A stretch of DNA of 64,000 nucleotides from Armillaria gallica (lineage: Eukaryota; Basidiomycota; Agaricomycetes; Agaricales; Physalacriaceae), in the NCBI GenBank assembly GCA_037576215.1, contig JBANDB010000008.1:558001-622000 (forward strand). Direction: 5' to 3'. A program made the translations under genes and the position numbers. This document shows positions 34,368 to 47,690 of the stretch, one piece after another. The notes under the pieces were generated by a model. It made no database searches and was not told the origin of the DNA. It saw only the letters and a list, made by a program, of their open reading frames with translations. The stretch's first letter is position 1. Every line of letters begins with the position of its first letter.

Positions 34368-34620
34368 ATTAAATATTCCACAGCTTGTACATGATAGACA
34401 ATGCATGAGGAGGCCTCGTGGAGCGCGGTTCATCATGCTTAACCAGTGATTAAGCTGTGGCTACAAGAGTTCAGGTCGCAATGGACAACTGAGGGAATGC
34501 TGCCAAAATCATAACTGAAATACTGGAGACGTGTCCTTTCAGCGATGACACACCCAAAGAAAAGCATTAAAAGAAAATGAACACGGATGCCAGCACGCCG
34601 TTCCCATGATGGTCGCCGAT
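34368..34620. other. Spacer between HET gene and LINE
   Basis: Nothing recognisable. Confidence 0.4.
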
Positions 34621-37600
34621 ACTTGTTACAATGTTACAATTAAAGAACCGCCAACGCTATCTAAAGCTAAGAGTAAACTCCCGACGGGCCAAATTAAGGA
34701 GAGAATAATACGTGAAAATGGGTAAGCAATTAGGTGTAAGGGCGACATAGGCCAGCGCATTAAAACCTTCCGGAGAAAACCTCTTTGAGGACAAAACAAC
34801 CGGCGAGGAAAGCTACTTGGCTGTCGGTTAGAAGTTGAATGATTAGACATGCGATAAGCTAAGAAATGAAGGAGTGAATGAATGAATAAATAGATCAACG
34901 ACGGGTTCCAGCAGCAAACGGTCCCTTGATGGAAATTCGTCGCAAGAAGTCGCCATAAATCCGACCTGTTAATCTCACGGCTGCGACATGCCATGCCGAG
35001 TGTATGTTGCACATAACTCGGTCACGCATTAGCGTGCTGGAAAAGGAGGCCCGGTGAATATAGCGTTCCAATGGTGGTATGTGGCCTAGATAAAATTGTG
35101 TAATGGTGAGGGGCCAGGTGATGTTGCAGTCAATAAGAAAGGACGCAGCTGCAGCTTGTAAACCCGGAAATTCTTTCAGATCTTTCTTAGCAGACTCGAG
35201 AGCCTTCTCTGTCACCCTCAGTATCTCCTTCGCTGCTTCATCCCGGAAGGTTTGAAAAACGGGGCAGTCAACAAAAACGTGATGAGGGCTCTCGATTGCC
35301 CAGCACCCCAGTCGACAAAGTTCGTGCGCAAGCATTGCTTTTTGACATAATCCGTTAGCTGTTGCTAGTTGACCTGACCTTGCATATAATTGGACAGCGG
35401 CTGAATATGCTGAAACCGCATGGGTATAGATAAAGCTAGGTGGTGGGCGTTGGTCATACAGCCATGTGGCCATTCGATGGTGTCGCCCTACACCCAATTC
35501 GCGAACTTTAGTCTTTATCAATGAAGAATTAATAAAGGACTTAATGTCGGATTCGATCCATTCATCTTCCGGTGTAAAGAACGTGTATTCGTCCATAAAG
35601 AAGGTGGGGATTGGCACCACAGGGAGCCGGTTTGCATGTTTCTGAGCAAATGAAGCATGACAGTCCGCCTCTGAGTTGAGAATTGCAGGTATCATTTTTT
35701 CGTGGCTATGTCCTGGGGTATATTCGAGTGTGAGATGAGGTGATAGCTTCTGGATATGAATAATCCATCGATAGTATGAACGTCCCGGTAGCCGTCGTAA
35801 TCGAGCTTCGATACCCCCAACAGATTTAGCGTCTTGAGTGATGCGAACTGAATTGAGGTGATCAGAGAACAGCTTTTGAGGGCCTTTCCGAGATTGTGAG
35901 AGTACATGATCCATTATCAAACCCATGAGCTCACCGTGCAATATAGAGTTATTCCTGCCAGTCACTAATACAGCGACTGATATAGGACCTGAGATAGCCG
36001 CCGTGATCGTTTTGTTCTCAAGGGGGGTTGCTGTCGCCGGTACCATAGAGCCATCTGAACCCCAGAAAGTAGTCATCTCGTTGATGGGTTCTTGTACTGT
36101 CTGAGAAGGCAGTAGCTGAGTGATGAGGCTGAATAAGCGAATTTTCCTTTCGGCTTCGAGAAGTCGGACTTCTCGTTCCATTAACAGATCAATATCTCCA
36201 GTATGGAACCATGATATTCGTGCATCATGTATCGTTTGGCGCATGCTTGTCCATGCATTAACAGCTCCCTGGTCTGCTTTGCGCTGTGATGGGAATGGCA
36301 GTACTTGTTGAACTTTAAAATCTGGACCACACCACTTACCAACTTGATGTAGCCACTGGATTCCACGTACCCGTAGAGATATCCAGACACGGCCATGCGG
36401 TAAATTCCTGCTATTCCTTGCACATATCTTCGCTGCGTGTGTTAGACTCATTTCACACCTAGAAACGAAGCTTTGGTCTGTGAGACGTAGAGAGAGTGGT
36501 GAAGGCATCTTTCCCATTCCCTTCTGTGCGACAATCCAGGCTGTTGGTATCCGACCGTAGTAGTGAACGAAGTTTCGCTGTAGTCCTGCCGAGTCAAGAG
36601 GATTCATGCATCCATTGATAGTACATGTCCAGTCAGCCAGCGTTATGTGTGCCATGAGCTTATATGCAGGTATATGATGATTTAAGTCACGGGCTAAACC
36701 GTCAATTGCAATTCCCAGATTTATTCGAGCAATAGATGGGAATTCGAACCCCATTGACGCCATGGGAAGACTAAGAATGTCTGACAAAGGTCGGAACGGA
36801 AAGCCTAGTAGATCATGTACCTTGGCCGCTATTTGATGATCCAATTGTTCAGCTTCCATTTGAGTTATTGGCTGTAGCGAGAGAAGTGCCCAAGCTCGCG
36901 AGGCCAGGTTTTGCATAGCGATTTTCCTCAACAAGGTTATCGGGAGGCGAACCGAGAACTTTGGTATGGCGAAATCGCTGATGAAATCACAAATCTCTTG
37001 ATATCTCTGTACCGAATTGTTAACCCGAGTTCATAGCATCTCCATCTGATTGACTAGTACAGGAACCGGATGATAAGTTATGTTCCACGGGTTCTTTCCA
37101 GGCTTGTTCGTGATCGATGGCATTGTAACCGTTTCAGGTATCTCTCCCCGAGGTTGTAGAGCATAAACCAGTGTTTTAAGCCATTGAGTGAGCCACCCAT
37201 AAGCGAATTGAAACCGCTCCATAGACAGACAGAAGTACTGAAGACCAGTAAGAGTTTTTGCGAAGATGAAAGAGTCATCTGTAGCTTCCACCATGGTCAC
37301 CCTTAACTGTTTGAGGTCGATAGCCAAGTGTGGATCATTTTGTGATGCTGATTCCGTTCTCAGTACAAGTGTATGCTCGCTCTCGGATGCCAAATCATCT
37401 AACCACCGATGTCCAAGACTCGTTGTCATAGTTGACTTTAGAGGAGAGAGTGGACCGCCCTGTTTCGTAATGCCATCTATGATGATCGGTGCGGTCATTC
37501 CATAGGCAGTACGGATAGTACATGAGACCATGGCTTGTGCTGCTGTATCAAGTTTGATGATGTCAGATGGCAAGCCGTATGCTCATATTGCGTCATGAAA

Positions 37601-40560
37601 TCCCTGTGGAGACAAATAGTCAAAGCCCTTCATTTGATCGCGCTTAATACACCAGATAGGTTGCTTATGTCGATTAGCCCAAGTCTCTACACCTGCCAGA
37701 TAGCTCATCAGATCACGAGTCTGAACTCCTTGTTGCGTAGCAACCTGAATATCCGGAATGATACCAAGCTTTGAGATATAGGGCACAAGACAGAAGTTAA
37801 GCCAAGTCATAGGGGAGTTTGCCATGAAGTTTGAAATCTGCAGTCCTCGGTAGTTGGAAAGATCAGTACGTAGGCCTCTCTTGTACAGCGCTGTTGCCCA
37901 TACATCCTTTACGTTCCCTGGGAAGACTGAGTGACTAATCATATAGTTGTGTAGTCTAAGAACGAGTTCCAGAGTTCGGTCATTCAAGGCTTTGACACAC
38001 CATTTCTCCCATCTATCGGGTCCTGAACTGGGTTTATTATTGCCCTTTCGAAGCATAGAGCGATAATCAGAGATCGAAGCTTGTCTCAGCCATATGAAGG
38101 GTTCCTGAGCTACCTTGTCCCGGATGCTAGTGACTGATGGTGTGTCCATCCAAGGTTTTGGTACGTTAGGAGGAGGTGGCCGATCATATAGTCTGGAAAA
38201 GTAGGTCCTAGTCTCTTCCTTGACCATCTCAGGGTCAGCAATCAGTTCATCAGATCCAACTTTGTTGACTACCAGCGGAAGTCCAGCAAATTCGGTTACA
38301 GTATTCACAAGTTTCTTCGTAGATCCAGAGTTCAGACACATTCGGATCTTCTGCCTATCCGATTTCCGGCTTTGCTCGTAAGCTTCCTGTGAACGTACGC
38401 TATAGAGTTCTTTTGCAAGGGTCTTTCGTCTGGCAATAAGCCATGTTTCTGTACTGTCTAGCGATCCATGAGGAATTCGTCGCATGAACCTTTGCAAGTA
38501 AGCAATAGTGCCTGGTGAGACTCGAGCCTTCTCAGGATTTCGAAGCAGGTACAGTGATCCTCCAATGTGTCTACGTTCAGCAAGAAGTGCCTGTATCATC
38601 GGAGATGTCAATGCAGCCATTGTTGAAGACTTAGAATATGACCGATTTTGTCCAAAGTGCCGTTCCGCGCAATCAGTTACTATCTTTGTCAATCCCTTGT
38701 ATACATGAATCCAGGATGCCTCGTCATTAACTTCAACTTCAAATAGACCTAGCTCTTCAGCCATCTCTTCAGCTTCAGCCTCGTAAGCTTTGAACAGGGC
38801 TTTCTCAGCAGCTTTAGGATACCGGATGCGCGAGACCTTAGGATCTGGATTGCGTGTTTCCCGTGTGACGAATATTCCCGTTCTAGGTGTTGGAATGATA
38901 TACGCGCACACAGGTCGGTGGTCTGTAACTGGTATGTAGTCCTGAGAGGAAGCAGCAGCGTGAATATAACCATCGAGTATCCCATGACCAGAAGTGACGA
39001 TGCGATCAATGATGTTGCCTCCTCTGTCCCGATCCTTCGCCTGGCATGTCCAGTCGTTGCGAGCAGATCGTTCTGGGTTCTTTTGCCACAAGTCCTGACC
39101 ATTTGTTCTTTCTAGAAAGTCTCGGAAGTACTGCCGGTTATCATCACCAGAAGATGCTCGCTCAATAGACAAGACGGTCGCATTCAGGTCACCAGCCAAG
39201 GACCATCCATGGGGAGTTGAGTTACACAAGTTAGCGAGTGAAGTCCAGAAATTAACACTATTGCCACCCGGGTTCCAAGGTGCATAAACTGCAAATACCC
39301 GATGCAGAAATGCTCGTCCATTGCTATCAGACAAAGCGATATCGACCGCTAAAACCCGAGACTTGAGAATGGCATCCGATATGCTCAACCGTTGAACTAT
39401 CTGGATATCGCTTCGTACTCCCAGGATGACTCCCCACTTCCATGTTCCAGTGGTAGGCTGTGAGCGTTCCTCAAATATATTGTATTTCCCAGCTGAGATT
39501 CGTCCAGCAACTGAGGTCGATGATTTCAACTCGGAGATAACAAAGACGGAAGGATTTCGATGTCCAATGGCATTATTAATATGAACAATCTTCAGAGCAT
39601 GGTGCATTCCATTGGCATTGAGTGCATAGATGGAGAATGCAGCGGATGGATAGACAGGACCCGCAGTGACAGCTGCTACATAGGGGAAGACGATGAACAG
39701 AGCTACTAAACAGATTAGTGTACGAGGAAAGGTCCTCGACGCAGAGCATATAAGCATCAGGTTGAGGCAGGCAATAAGTGAGACACATGAGAGAAAGAGC
39801 GATACGAACGACGTGAAGAACGAATGGATAAGAGACCGAAGATCCTTATGCCAGAATGCAATTAGATTAGTATACGCATACATTTTAAGGAGTCGGAGAC
39901 GCATAGAATATAATTTCAGGCAGCGATCCTTGTTATCGAACACGAGAGGATGAGACCAGTATTTTGCATCTGACGCCTTTCGAACCGGCTGTGTCTGTCC
40001 GATCTGCGGTCGCTTCATAGGGATTTGGTATTTGAGAGTGGTTGTAAATGGACCAGGGCGTGTAGGGGAAGAGGTTGCTGGTGTTACGACGTGGAGTACA
40101 GGAAGGGTTTGAGATGGAACAGTGATTAATCCAGTAATGGTTCTGTCGAGGTCATCGAGCTTGTCGTCGGCTTCATCAATCCTCTTGGCAAGCTCGTCCA
40201 GTTCGTATTCAATCCTAGCCTCTTCACTGGCATCGTCAGCTTCGTATATTTTTGACAGAAGATAGTCGTTCTGTTGATAGAGTGACAAGCGTAGGTCAGC
40301 AAGTTGAGCTCTGTGATGCAGTGCTAGTAACGCAGTCTGTGTGTTCCTCGCAACTTGTCCCATCAGAGCGACAGTTTTCGCTGCTTGCTTTAATCCATCC
40401 TCTACAGCGTCGAGCCTCTTCTCTATAACGTCAAAGTTGCCGTCTGTCTCTCGACAAAACTCGTGAATCGCGATCTCGAGCTGCTTTAGCCTTGCGGTAG
40501 AAGCTGAGTTGACCATGGTTGATTTTCGGTTGGTTTTGAAAAAGGGGGGTTGTTTCCACG
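34620..40560 (-). mobile_element. Near full-length non-LTR retrotransposon (LINE)
   Basis: Minus-strand element with one long frame: coiled coil, apurinic-type endonuclease, reverse transcriptase, RNase H and a Cys/His C-terminal segment. On the minus strand, sequence after the stop ends near 34628 in a short repeated ttgtaacattgtaaca run, a possible 3' tail. The 5' end and the target duplication could not be fixed, so the limits are approximate. Confidence 0.85.
34895..40516 (-). pseudogene. LINE polyprotein, two nonsense codons
   Basis: The frame from ATG 40516 to 34895 is in one phase for 1874 codons, interrupted only by TGA at 37583-37585 and 37031-37033. Order: coiled-coil region (residues about 1-135); two strongly apolar segments (about 230-257 and 264-285); endonuclease with NANGM, ISELKSS, YAPWNPGG, GDLNAT and TDHRPV; reverse transcriptase (GPDRWEKWCVKAL, NYRGLQISNF, TQQGVQTRD, KRDQMKGFDYL, then EATDDSFIFA where Y/FxDD is expected); RNase H with GSDGSM, HGELMG, FSDHLNS and NSEADCHAS (D, E, D, D all present); and a C-terminal CRLGCW...HHVFVDC segment. 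It copies its RNA at a nicked target. Both TGAs may have been CGA. Confidence 0.85.
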
Positions 40561-40650
40561 GATTATTAACGCAAGAATCAAATAAAGATTAGAATAGGGA
40601 TGTTTGAAACGATAGTGAACGCTAGTCGGGCCGGGTTGGGGTTGCTGATG

Positions 40651-40651
40651 G

Positions 40652-40687
<36 letters not shown>
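40651..40687 (+). repeat. (GTT)n microsatellite
   Basis: About twelve GTT units (AAC on the minus strand). They lie just upstream of the LINE start codon and produce spurious poly-Thr, poly-Leu or poly-Val frames. Confidence 0.95.
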
Positions 40688-40929
40688 CTGTGTCCCGGTT
40701 CGGGAACAAACAGGCACGCGAAAGGTACGATATGTCATTCGCGAGCGCTACCCAGAAATCCTCCTCAGACTGTGCCGCATCATAGATTGGGATATGCTCT
40801 GAGTTCGGAAGGTAAACCAATCCTGCGATGGGTGAGAAGCGGACTACCATCATCACTAGTACCGGCCTGCCAGGAAAAGGCCTGTCCAAGATGGTAGCCC
40901 GGGCTATTGTGGTCGTCTGGGCGCTATTG

Positions 40930-41965
40930 TAATGGCTGTGAGACATGATGACAAGCTTGCATGCGGTCCTCGAGATCTCATAACCATCCTTCAAGATCTT
41001 TTTGGTGTCGTCGTGCTCTCTATCTGGCAGAAGGGTTTCTGAGTTATGACAAGTACTTAGTGAGATAATGCAACCCACCGTTAGGCGGATATGACTTTGT
41101 GAGGATGGGTAAGGCTTAGGACAAGAGTTTTACCGTTCTCTTATCAGAAGAGACATGTACCTTGCGACGCCGCCAAATCTAGAGCTGCTTCGGTAGCTCC
41201 GCCTATGTCGATGCTGTATGGTTTAAAGACTCCTCGGTAAACCACGACAGCAATTTTCTGCATTTGATGTGAGCGCTGACAGCGCTGAAGAACGAATGCT
41301 GATGGTACAAGATGAGAAGCACATCCCAAAGCCGCAGGTGAACGGTCGAAGAGTCGTGGGGTTTTCATTCGCTCTGTCCATGTACATGACCATGGCCTTG
41401 CAATCTACAAGAACTGCCATAGAGGCGCTGCCGCTGCTCCGAACATCCAACCCAGAAATGCACGACCCGACTCTCCCTCGGATTCCCAACATTAGTACCC
41501 TCATCGTCTCAAACTCCTCGTCATTGGTGCACCCTGGAAGTCGAACAAAGCCCCCATCCCCACCAAACGTCTCATAGAATGACCAATCCCCCAACCTCGC
41601 AGCTGTTACAGCGTCCAGGGCGCACCGACTTGGAAACGAAGTGCAAATACCGTGCCGCATTGCATATCCTGGAGTTTCGGAATCAAAGCATAGTTCTCCA
41701 CATGACTTTGAATATAGTCGTGAACAGAACGTAGGAGGACTGCAGACATGTTTCTTTGGAGCGCCGGTGGGTGATAATCCGTTGTCCTGCATCCAACCAT
41801 TTCCGCTGAGGAATCAGGCGCTAAGCCGTGTATGAAGCTACGTAGATTCATCGGCAGAGTATCCACGTAATGGCCAGCTTGAACTAGAGGTAGATATCAT
41901 TTTTTGATCAACGATAGAATATTTTCGATCATACCATGCAAAGGCGACCATCACCACCTGTGGTA
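40930..41965. repeat. Duplicated block A, copy 2
   Basis: Same orientation as 24500-25550, with about 16.4 kb between starts. The boundary on its left is within 400 bp of the LINE's 5' end. Confidence 0.75.
41223..41866 (-). pseudogene. Unknown gene in duplicated block A, copy 2
   Basis: The frame from 41866 (MDTLPMNLRSFIHGL...) carries RSVHDYIQSHVENYALIPKLQDMQCG and then ends early. The matching continuation SRCALDAV...FYETFGGDGGFVRLPG lies in another phase. Compared with copy 1, 7 bases are missing near 41622-41640, enough to shift the frame. No domain recognised. Confidence 0.4.
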
Positions 41966-43987
41966 AGCTGAACTGGCGCTCATACAGGCCGGGAGCGCCG
42001 TTCTGGTGTATGACGCTGTATTGATGACAGGAAGCACGGAGGAAGAAGTTCTTGGGAGACTCATAGAACAGGGAACGATACTACACAGATAAGCACTAAC
42101 TTCACCAAAGCCGTGAAAGCTACGTACCTGCTCGTACTTTGGCCTAATATGCCTTTCCATCATTGCATTAATTCCCTCGTTATCAATACTACGTCTCAAA
42201 TTTCGACACTGGGCGCTTCGTTTCACACTAGAACACCTGTCAAACATGTACATATCCGAGGGATATATACTGACCTGCCAAATTACCGTCTCGCTACACT
42301 GCACAGTTGTTCAACTTCCCACAATGTGTCGTAGTTCTGTTCCTCCTCAGCCTTAGGCAGCGAAGAGTGGAAATTCCCGCTCACATCAAGTCAGAGATTG
42401 CGAAGATTTCAGTGCGCCGGCCCGCCGGATGACTTTAACCTAGTTGGATGATGAGAGGTTGTAAACACATAGAAATGGAGAGCTGCTCACAGGGAACCTG
42501 TTGCTTTCGTTGTCCGTTTCGATTATTTGTTCAGCACCGTGTTACCATGAACTGTGGTGTATTTTAAGGGGAAGATATGATGCTTAGGCTGCTATTATTT
42601 CTTAAAGATGGCCTGAGAGGAACACCGAGAAAAGTTCACCAGTCGCTTACAGTCTGTCGCATTCGCATATGCATAACGTGTGGAATATTGATGAGCCTGT
42701 GGCTGTGCGAGCTGGCGTGATGTCCAGTTAGCCCGAGTTTTGCTGAGTAAAGGTTTACTAAGAGAAAGAAAGTACTAGAAGATACAGAAAGGTATTTAAG
42801 TAGCTAGATTTCGTAGTTTACTGTACTCGTTTGCCTTCTAAGCAAACATGGATTGTCGTTCCTAACTCGCTAGGCAAACGTGCCTGATCACACGGTGCGC
42901 GTGTTATCCAACATAACGAAGTCGTGGGTCCGAGGGTGATGGTGGTGTTGGATATCGAGCTCGTGGCTCGCGTGTTTATTGGTAATCAGTCACGTGTACG
43001 TATCGGTAAATTTTCGTAGCTACGCTTTTCTCTTCTTTACTCGATTGACTACGTACTCCGTCGCTCATGTACTCCGTCAATCCCGTATTCGTGCTCTGAC
43101 CCCTTGTATGCTTCCATACCTGCAAGATTATTTCAACAGGTGGTACGTAGTGGTGCCGGTAGGTCGGTCTGCCTTCGGCATTGTCGGCAATATCCACCGG
43201 AAGCGATTTTGAAATTCCTAATATAGTCATCACGGCCTGAGCAGACGATGAGTTAGTGACTTGCTGGTAACGATAGCAAATTAGATAACAGAAAGATAAT
43301 TATAGCGATATTCGATATAATATTTAATCCGTCTATAGGTAAGGGGTTTCCAGGTATTCACCGGAGCGAGGTAATGATTAACCCGCTCGAGCGAAGTGGC
43401 GGCTAGTCATCATGCAATATTCAAAACATATACGCCCTCGAATATATAAACCAGCTATTTGAAATCATTTGAAATGAGCATGGAATATCACACCGCTCGT
43501 TCGAGATCTTACCTTGTTAATGCAAGCGTGTTTGATTCTGTGCCAATTTCAGTGCTGGGTAACGATAAAGACATTTCTTGAGATCCTAAAGGCATCCTTC
43601 CGAATATTTGGATGAGCGAAGAAATCATACCTATGCGCTATGCAAATCCACTATCTAGCAGATTGGTAGCTCCTCTGCGCTCAATGTCTCTTTCCAGTTC
43701 ACCTCTGTTTGCTAACAAGTGAGGTTATCTTCCCATTTTATGCTGCCGTGCGGCAAACGTTTCCTAATTAAATATTGAATGGCACAATTCCTGCATCGGC
43801 ATCGACAACACATAAGCCCTTGGGGATCCTCGATTGGCCGATTCTAGTTGTCATTTAGCTGTGCAAGATGGCGGTAATTCGTGTTAAAACCAGTGCGAAA
43901 AAGTGGAGAGTCAAAACTTTCTGTACAATATACGCGGAGGGTGTCTTTGCTACCCCGTGATCGGCCAAATTACCTTCGCACTAGTAG
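41966..43987. other. Gene-poor stretch between blocks A and B, copy 2
   Basis: Scattered short frames only. No convincing alignment with the corresponding interval 25551-28239 was seen by eye. Confidence 0.4.
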
Positions 43988-46900
43988 GACAGAAACAAAC
44001 TGCGAACGGCTCGGTCAAATTTCTGTGACGGAGAGGGACTCGGGGGACGTGTAGTAATTTCCAACCGATCGGCCGGTCCGGTCAACCATTGTAACCCTAA
44101 CCTAACAATTCTCTATTTTCAACAATGATGCCGTTTTGTCTTCTATCATCATGCTCCCTTCCCGGCGCCCTCTCTGCAGGCTCGCCGTATGCGTTAATAT
44201 GGCGAGTGTCTTGTAAATTTCTATTTTTCATGTCTTGTTCCTATCTCCAAAGCCTTTGATGAACTCGGCCGCTACAGGGAATTGTAAATTTCTTCGTCAA
44301 ATTGCGACCGCTGACCGACGTTGGGTCAACCTGCGATGGAGCCCTTGAACTGAAAAAACAAGCACGAATAGCAAGCTTCTACAAGATTCTTGGGCTCAGC
44401 CTTATCCCGGCCTTGCGGGAATTGGTCCCATTCGCAACGTTTTCTTCTCCAGTCTTCGAGCGCGACGAGGATATCTTCAAACCTTCGTTCGGCACTTCGA
44501 GCTCTCGGCACCGGGTTATCTGAGTGTCTTGCATTTTTGAGCGGAGCAGCAGATTAATATGTGCGTGCACTCTATTCATGTCTTCATTCTTGCTCACCTG
44601 GAATGCAGCCAAACACCACCAAGAGACCAAGACGGAACAGCGAGCCACTGCCATGAGGCCTGACCGAGATAAGAAAAAGGGATCTCGCGCTTGGCCGTCA
44701 TCGACACGAAGATGGCATCGGTATCATCGCAGCACGCAAGTATATGCGCGTTTGCATGGATATGGGTATGTCCACTACGACAAGACAGTGTCGTACAGAT
44801 AGGGTGAGCAGATCCGTACTATTTCAAACGTGTTTTCATTCTCACTTTATAACAGACACCTCGGCTCAATCCATTTCATCGAATCTCTCATCGACATTTT
44901 CGTGTTACAACGACTAAGCATAATCAAGGTGCGTGCATCCATTCTAAGTTTGTTGCCTGAGCGCTAATGTTGAGGCTCAGGACGTCAATTTGGCTCAACT
45001 CCGGGCCGTCTGAACCGCCATTTTGTCAGTGATAAGTCTTGTGGGCGTCCACAGGATTCACATTCAATTTTCGGGCCAGCGGCAAACCTGTGGTCTCATC
45101 GACATTGGAGATACGACCTGGGACCATCAGCACGTAGCTGCCGACACATGTCTCATCTAGGAATCAAGACGTCACAGCGAGCCCAGTATACCATCGATGT
45201 CTACGCCAAGCTCGACTATGAATGTTGGAAGAGCATTGATACCAGGTACGTGTGACATTTTCCAGGTTCTCTCGGGCTCACGGCGATGTACAGGTGCATA
45301 GACTCCTGCCTGGCAATAACGGGCATTCATGCGAGCGTGTCTGGGCGTCTTGAGGCGCTCTCCGTCGAAAGTCGTCGTATCGATGACTTCACCCGTTTTG
45401 TGTAGCCCACAGCGTCTGCCTTGTCACCGCATTGGTACCCTTCACCTTGCATTGGAGTCTGGAGTCGAGGATTCATATCCATCGAGTCGGATGCCTGGCG
45501 TCGGTACGTGGCTTCACCACTTGAAGAGCTGATATTTATTGCCGCCTTAGGTTTCTGCTGTGTGGAAGTTCCAGCCGAGGCTCATTGAGCTGTAATTCCG
45601 CCGGTGAAAACCAAGGATCCATAACGGCAGCTCCATCGTACCCGCTTCTCTGATCAGGTGAGCCAGTTGAATACCTGCTGAAGCCCACCTCAACTGACAC
45701 TTTTTTCGCAGGCTTTCGTCCTGTTTTTTGCCGCCTTTTGTTGTTCTGTTCCCCGGGTTGTAACATTGTATTGGATCATTCTCTGTCACTGCGCATCCAT
45801 ACTACAAACGGCAATTGTGGCCTGCGACTCTCCGATGTCACCTTACACCATCCTGTCCTTCTCAGGTGGTGGGCAGCACGCCTAAGTGCCGAACTTCCAT
45901 TTCCTGTCCTGTCTCTGAAAGTAGAGTGGACATCGACCATTCTGTTGGCATCGCTCCCGAACTCCTCCGTCATACGGCCTATCGCTTAGTACAACGAGCG
46001 TCTGTCGCTTTAATGACATACGCGAGTATACTTCTCTGCCAGGCGAATACGACGATAACCGTAGGGGATGGATCTAAACGAGTCCACGCTTCCATGGACG
46101 GAAGACCGCGGACGAGCCAACCGAGTTTGAAGCTTGATGAGAGTACCGCTGCAGCGAGCAACTACCATGGAGGCCTGGACCTTGATAACCGGAAAAGGAG
46201 ATCTCGCATCCATGTAGACGCCGATCCGTAATATAGTCGCGGATCATAAAAGCACGTCTCGGTGAGCGGTGCGAGCGTGTAGAGCAAGGGACGACGCGAC
46301 ATTGTGGTGAGAAGTTTTGACGCACGCCCACAATGCCGCTTTCCGACCATCACTACTTTCAAGGACCGCCTACCCCTGCGCATCTCCGACGTCAGTATAA
46401 GCCAAGCTCCTATTTCTTGTCCGCCCATATCATAACACAGGTAGAGTGGACAATTTTCTGACCTCATGAGTCAGACGTACAACAAACGTCTGCCGCTTCG
46501 TAGACATTGCCTCGAGGGGACAAGATCTTAACATACGCGAGATCACTTTCCTCTATTGGGGATACGCAATAATGTCTAGGGACAGAATGTGCACAAGCTA
46601 CGCTTCTGCTGCTGTGGGTGGAGCAGGACCCTCCCGCTTTGAATCCTGGCGAGATCCATTAGATTTGTGGAAGCCGATATTCCGACGGAATAACACTTTC
46701 ATACTTAAGGAAACGTGCATTCCCTGCGGCCCGTGTTTCCCTTGCGAGCACAAAATATACCACAGCCGAGACTTGCGCGTCGTGTCAGACGCCCGTGGAC
46801 GCTTCGCAGAAAAGCACCTTTAGGGACGTGTTACACTCTTCACGAGTATTGCAAGTAAACCTCTAATGTTGCCTGTAATTTCTGCATCATCCCCGAGGGA

Positions 46901-47690
46901 GAATCCTTCCGCTTGTTCCGTGAAGTTTCCTCTCAGCTGAGGCGCCATCGGGCCCATCTTGGCATGCAGATGAACGATCACCGCCTTCATGAAGCTACGG
47001 AATGAAGCGTAGTCATTGCACTCGTGCGTCAATAACCTCCCGTGACCTGACACTGATGTCGTTGCGACGCTGAGAATCTGCCGGCGCCATTTTCTCGTCG
47101 TCAAAGACCGCCAGTCATTTGCCGGCGATGCCATGGTGTTTTTCAACACCATCATACAGTGAGTCATGAAGACTCCAATGTACGGTTTCATACTCACAAT
47201 GTACATAGTCACAATAGTCATCACCACAGCAACTGTCAATCTTTTTTATACTTGTCGGACATTCACAAACAAAGTAGTATCACCAATCTATCCCAGGTCG
47301 GCGCCTAGAAGCTAAACAAGTTCATAATTGAAAGGACGGGCCTTCATTACTCCTGGTCGCTTCTGGACAGAACGCCCGTTAATGACGAACCATGTTTTGC
47401 AGGCACCCCCAAGGGAATAAAGCAATATCAGTAACGGTCCTGTGGTTTTTCGTCTCGCCGGCAGGATACTGACGACCCTCTCAGTTGAGGATCCTTGTCT
47501 CACCTCGCTATCGTAGTAACCGACAATGAACGTTCACTTCGGAGAGAATTACTCTTATATCAGCGCAAATAGAAGCCTGTGACGCTTTTCCTGCTCTCTC
47601 AAACCGAACCAAATCAACTACCCCCGAAATGCCTCAAGCACCCAGCTAGACCAGTTCCGGGCTTCATTCACGCCCGACCTGCGACACCTC
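43988..47690. repeat. Duplicated block B, copy 2
   Basis: Partner of 28240-31080; see the landmarks there. It is longer by about 0.85 kb, with extra sequence mainly around 46230-46830. Coding potential is poor on both strands. The minus-strand frame at 46820-47239 (HLHAKMGPMAPQLRGNFTEQAEGFSLGDDAEITG) is the best remnant. Confidence 0.72.

Noticed and set aside
40600..41078. Frames with poly-Thr, poly-Leu and poly-Val runs
   Set aside because: Products of the (GTT)n microsatellite read in different frames. The flanking 166-codon minus-strand frame has no supported start or family.
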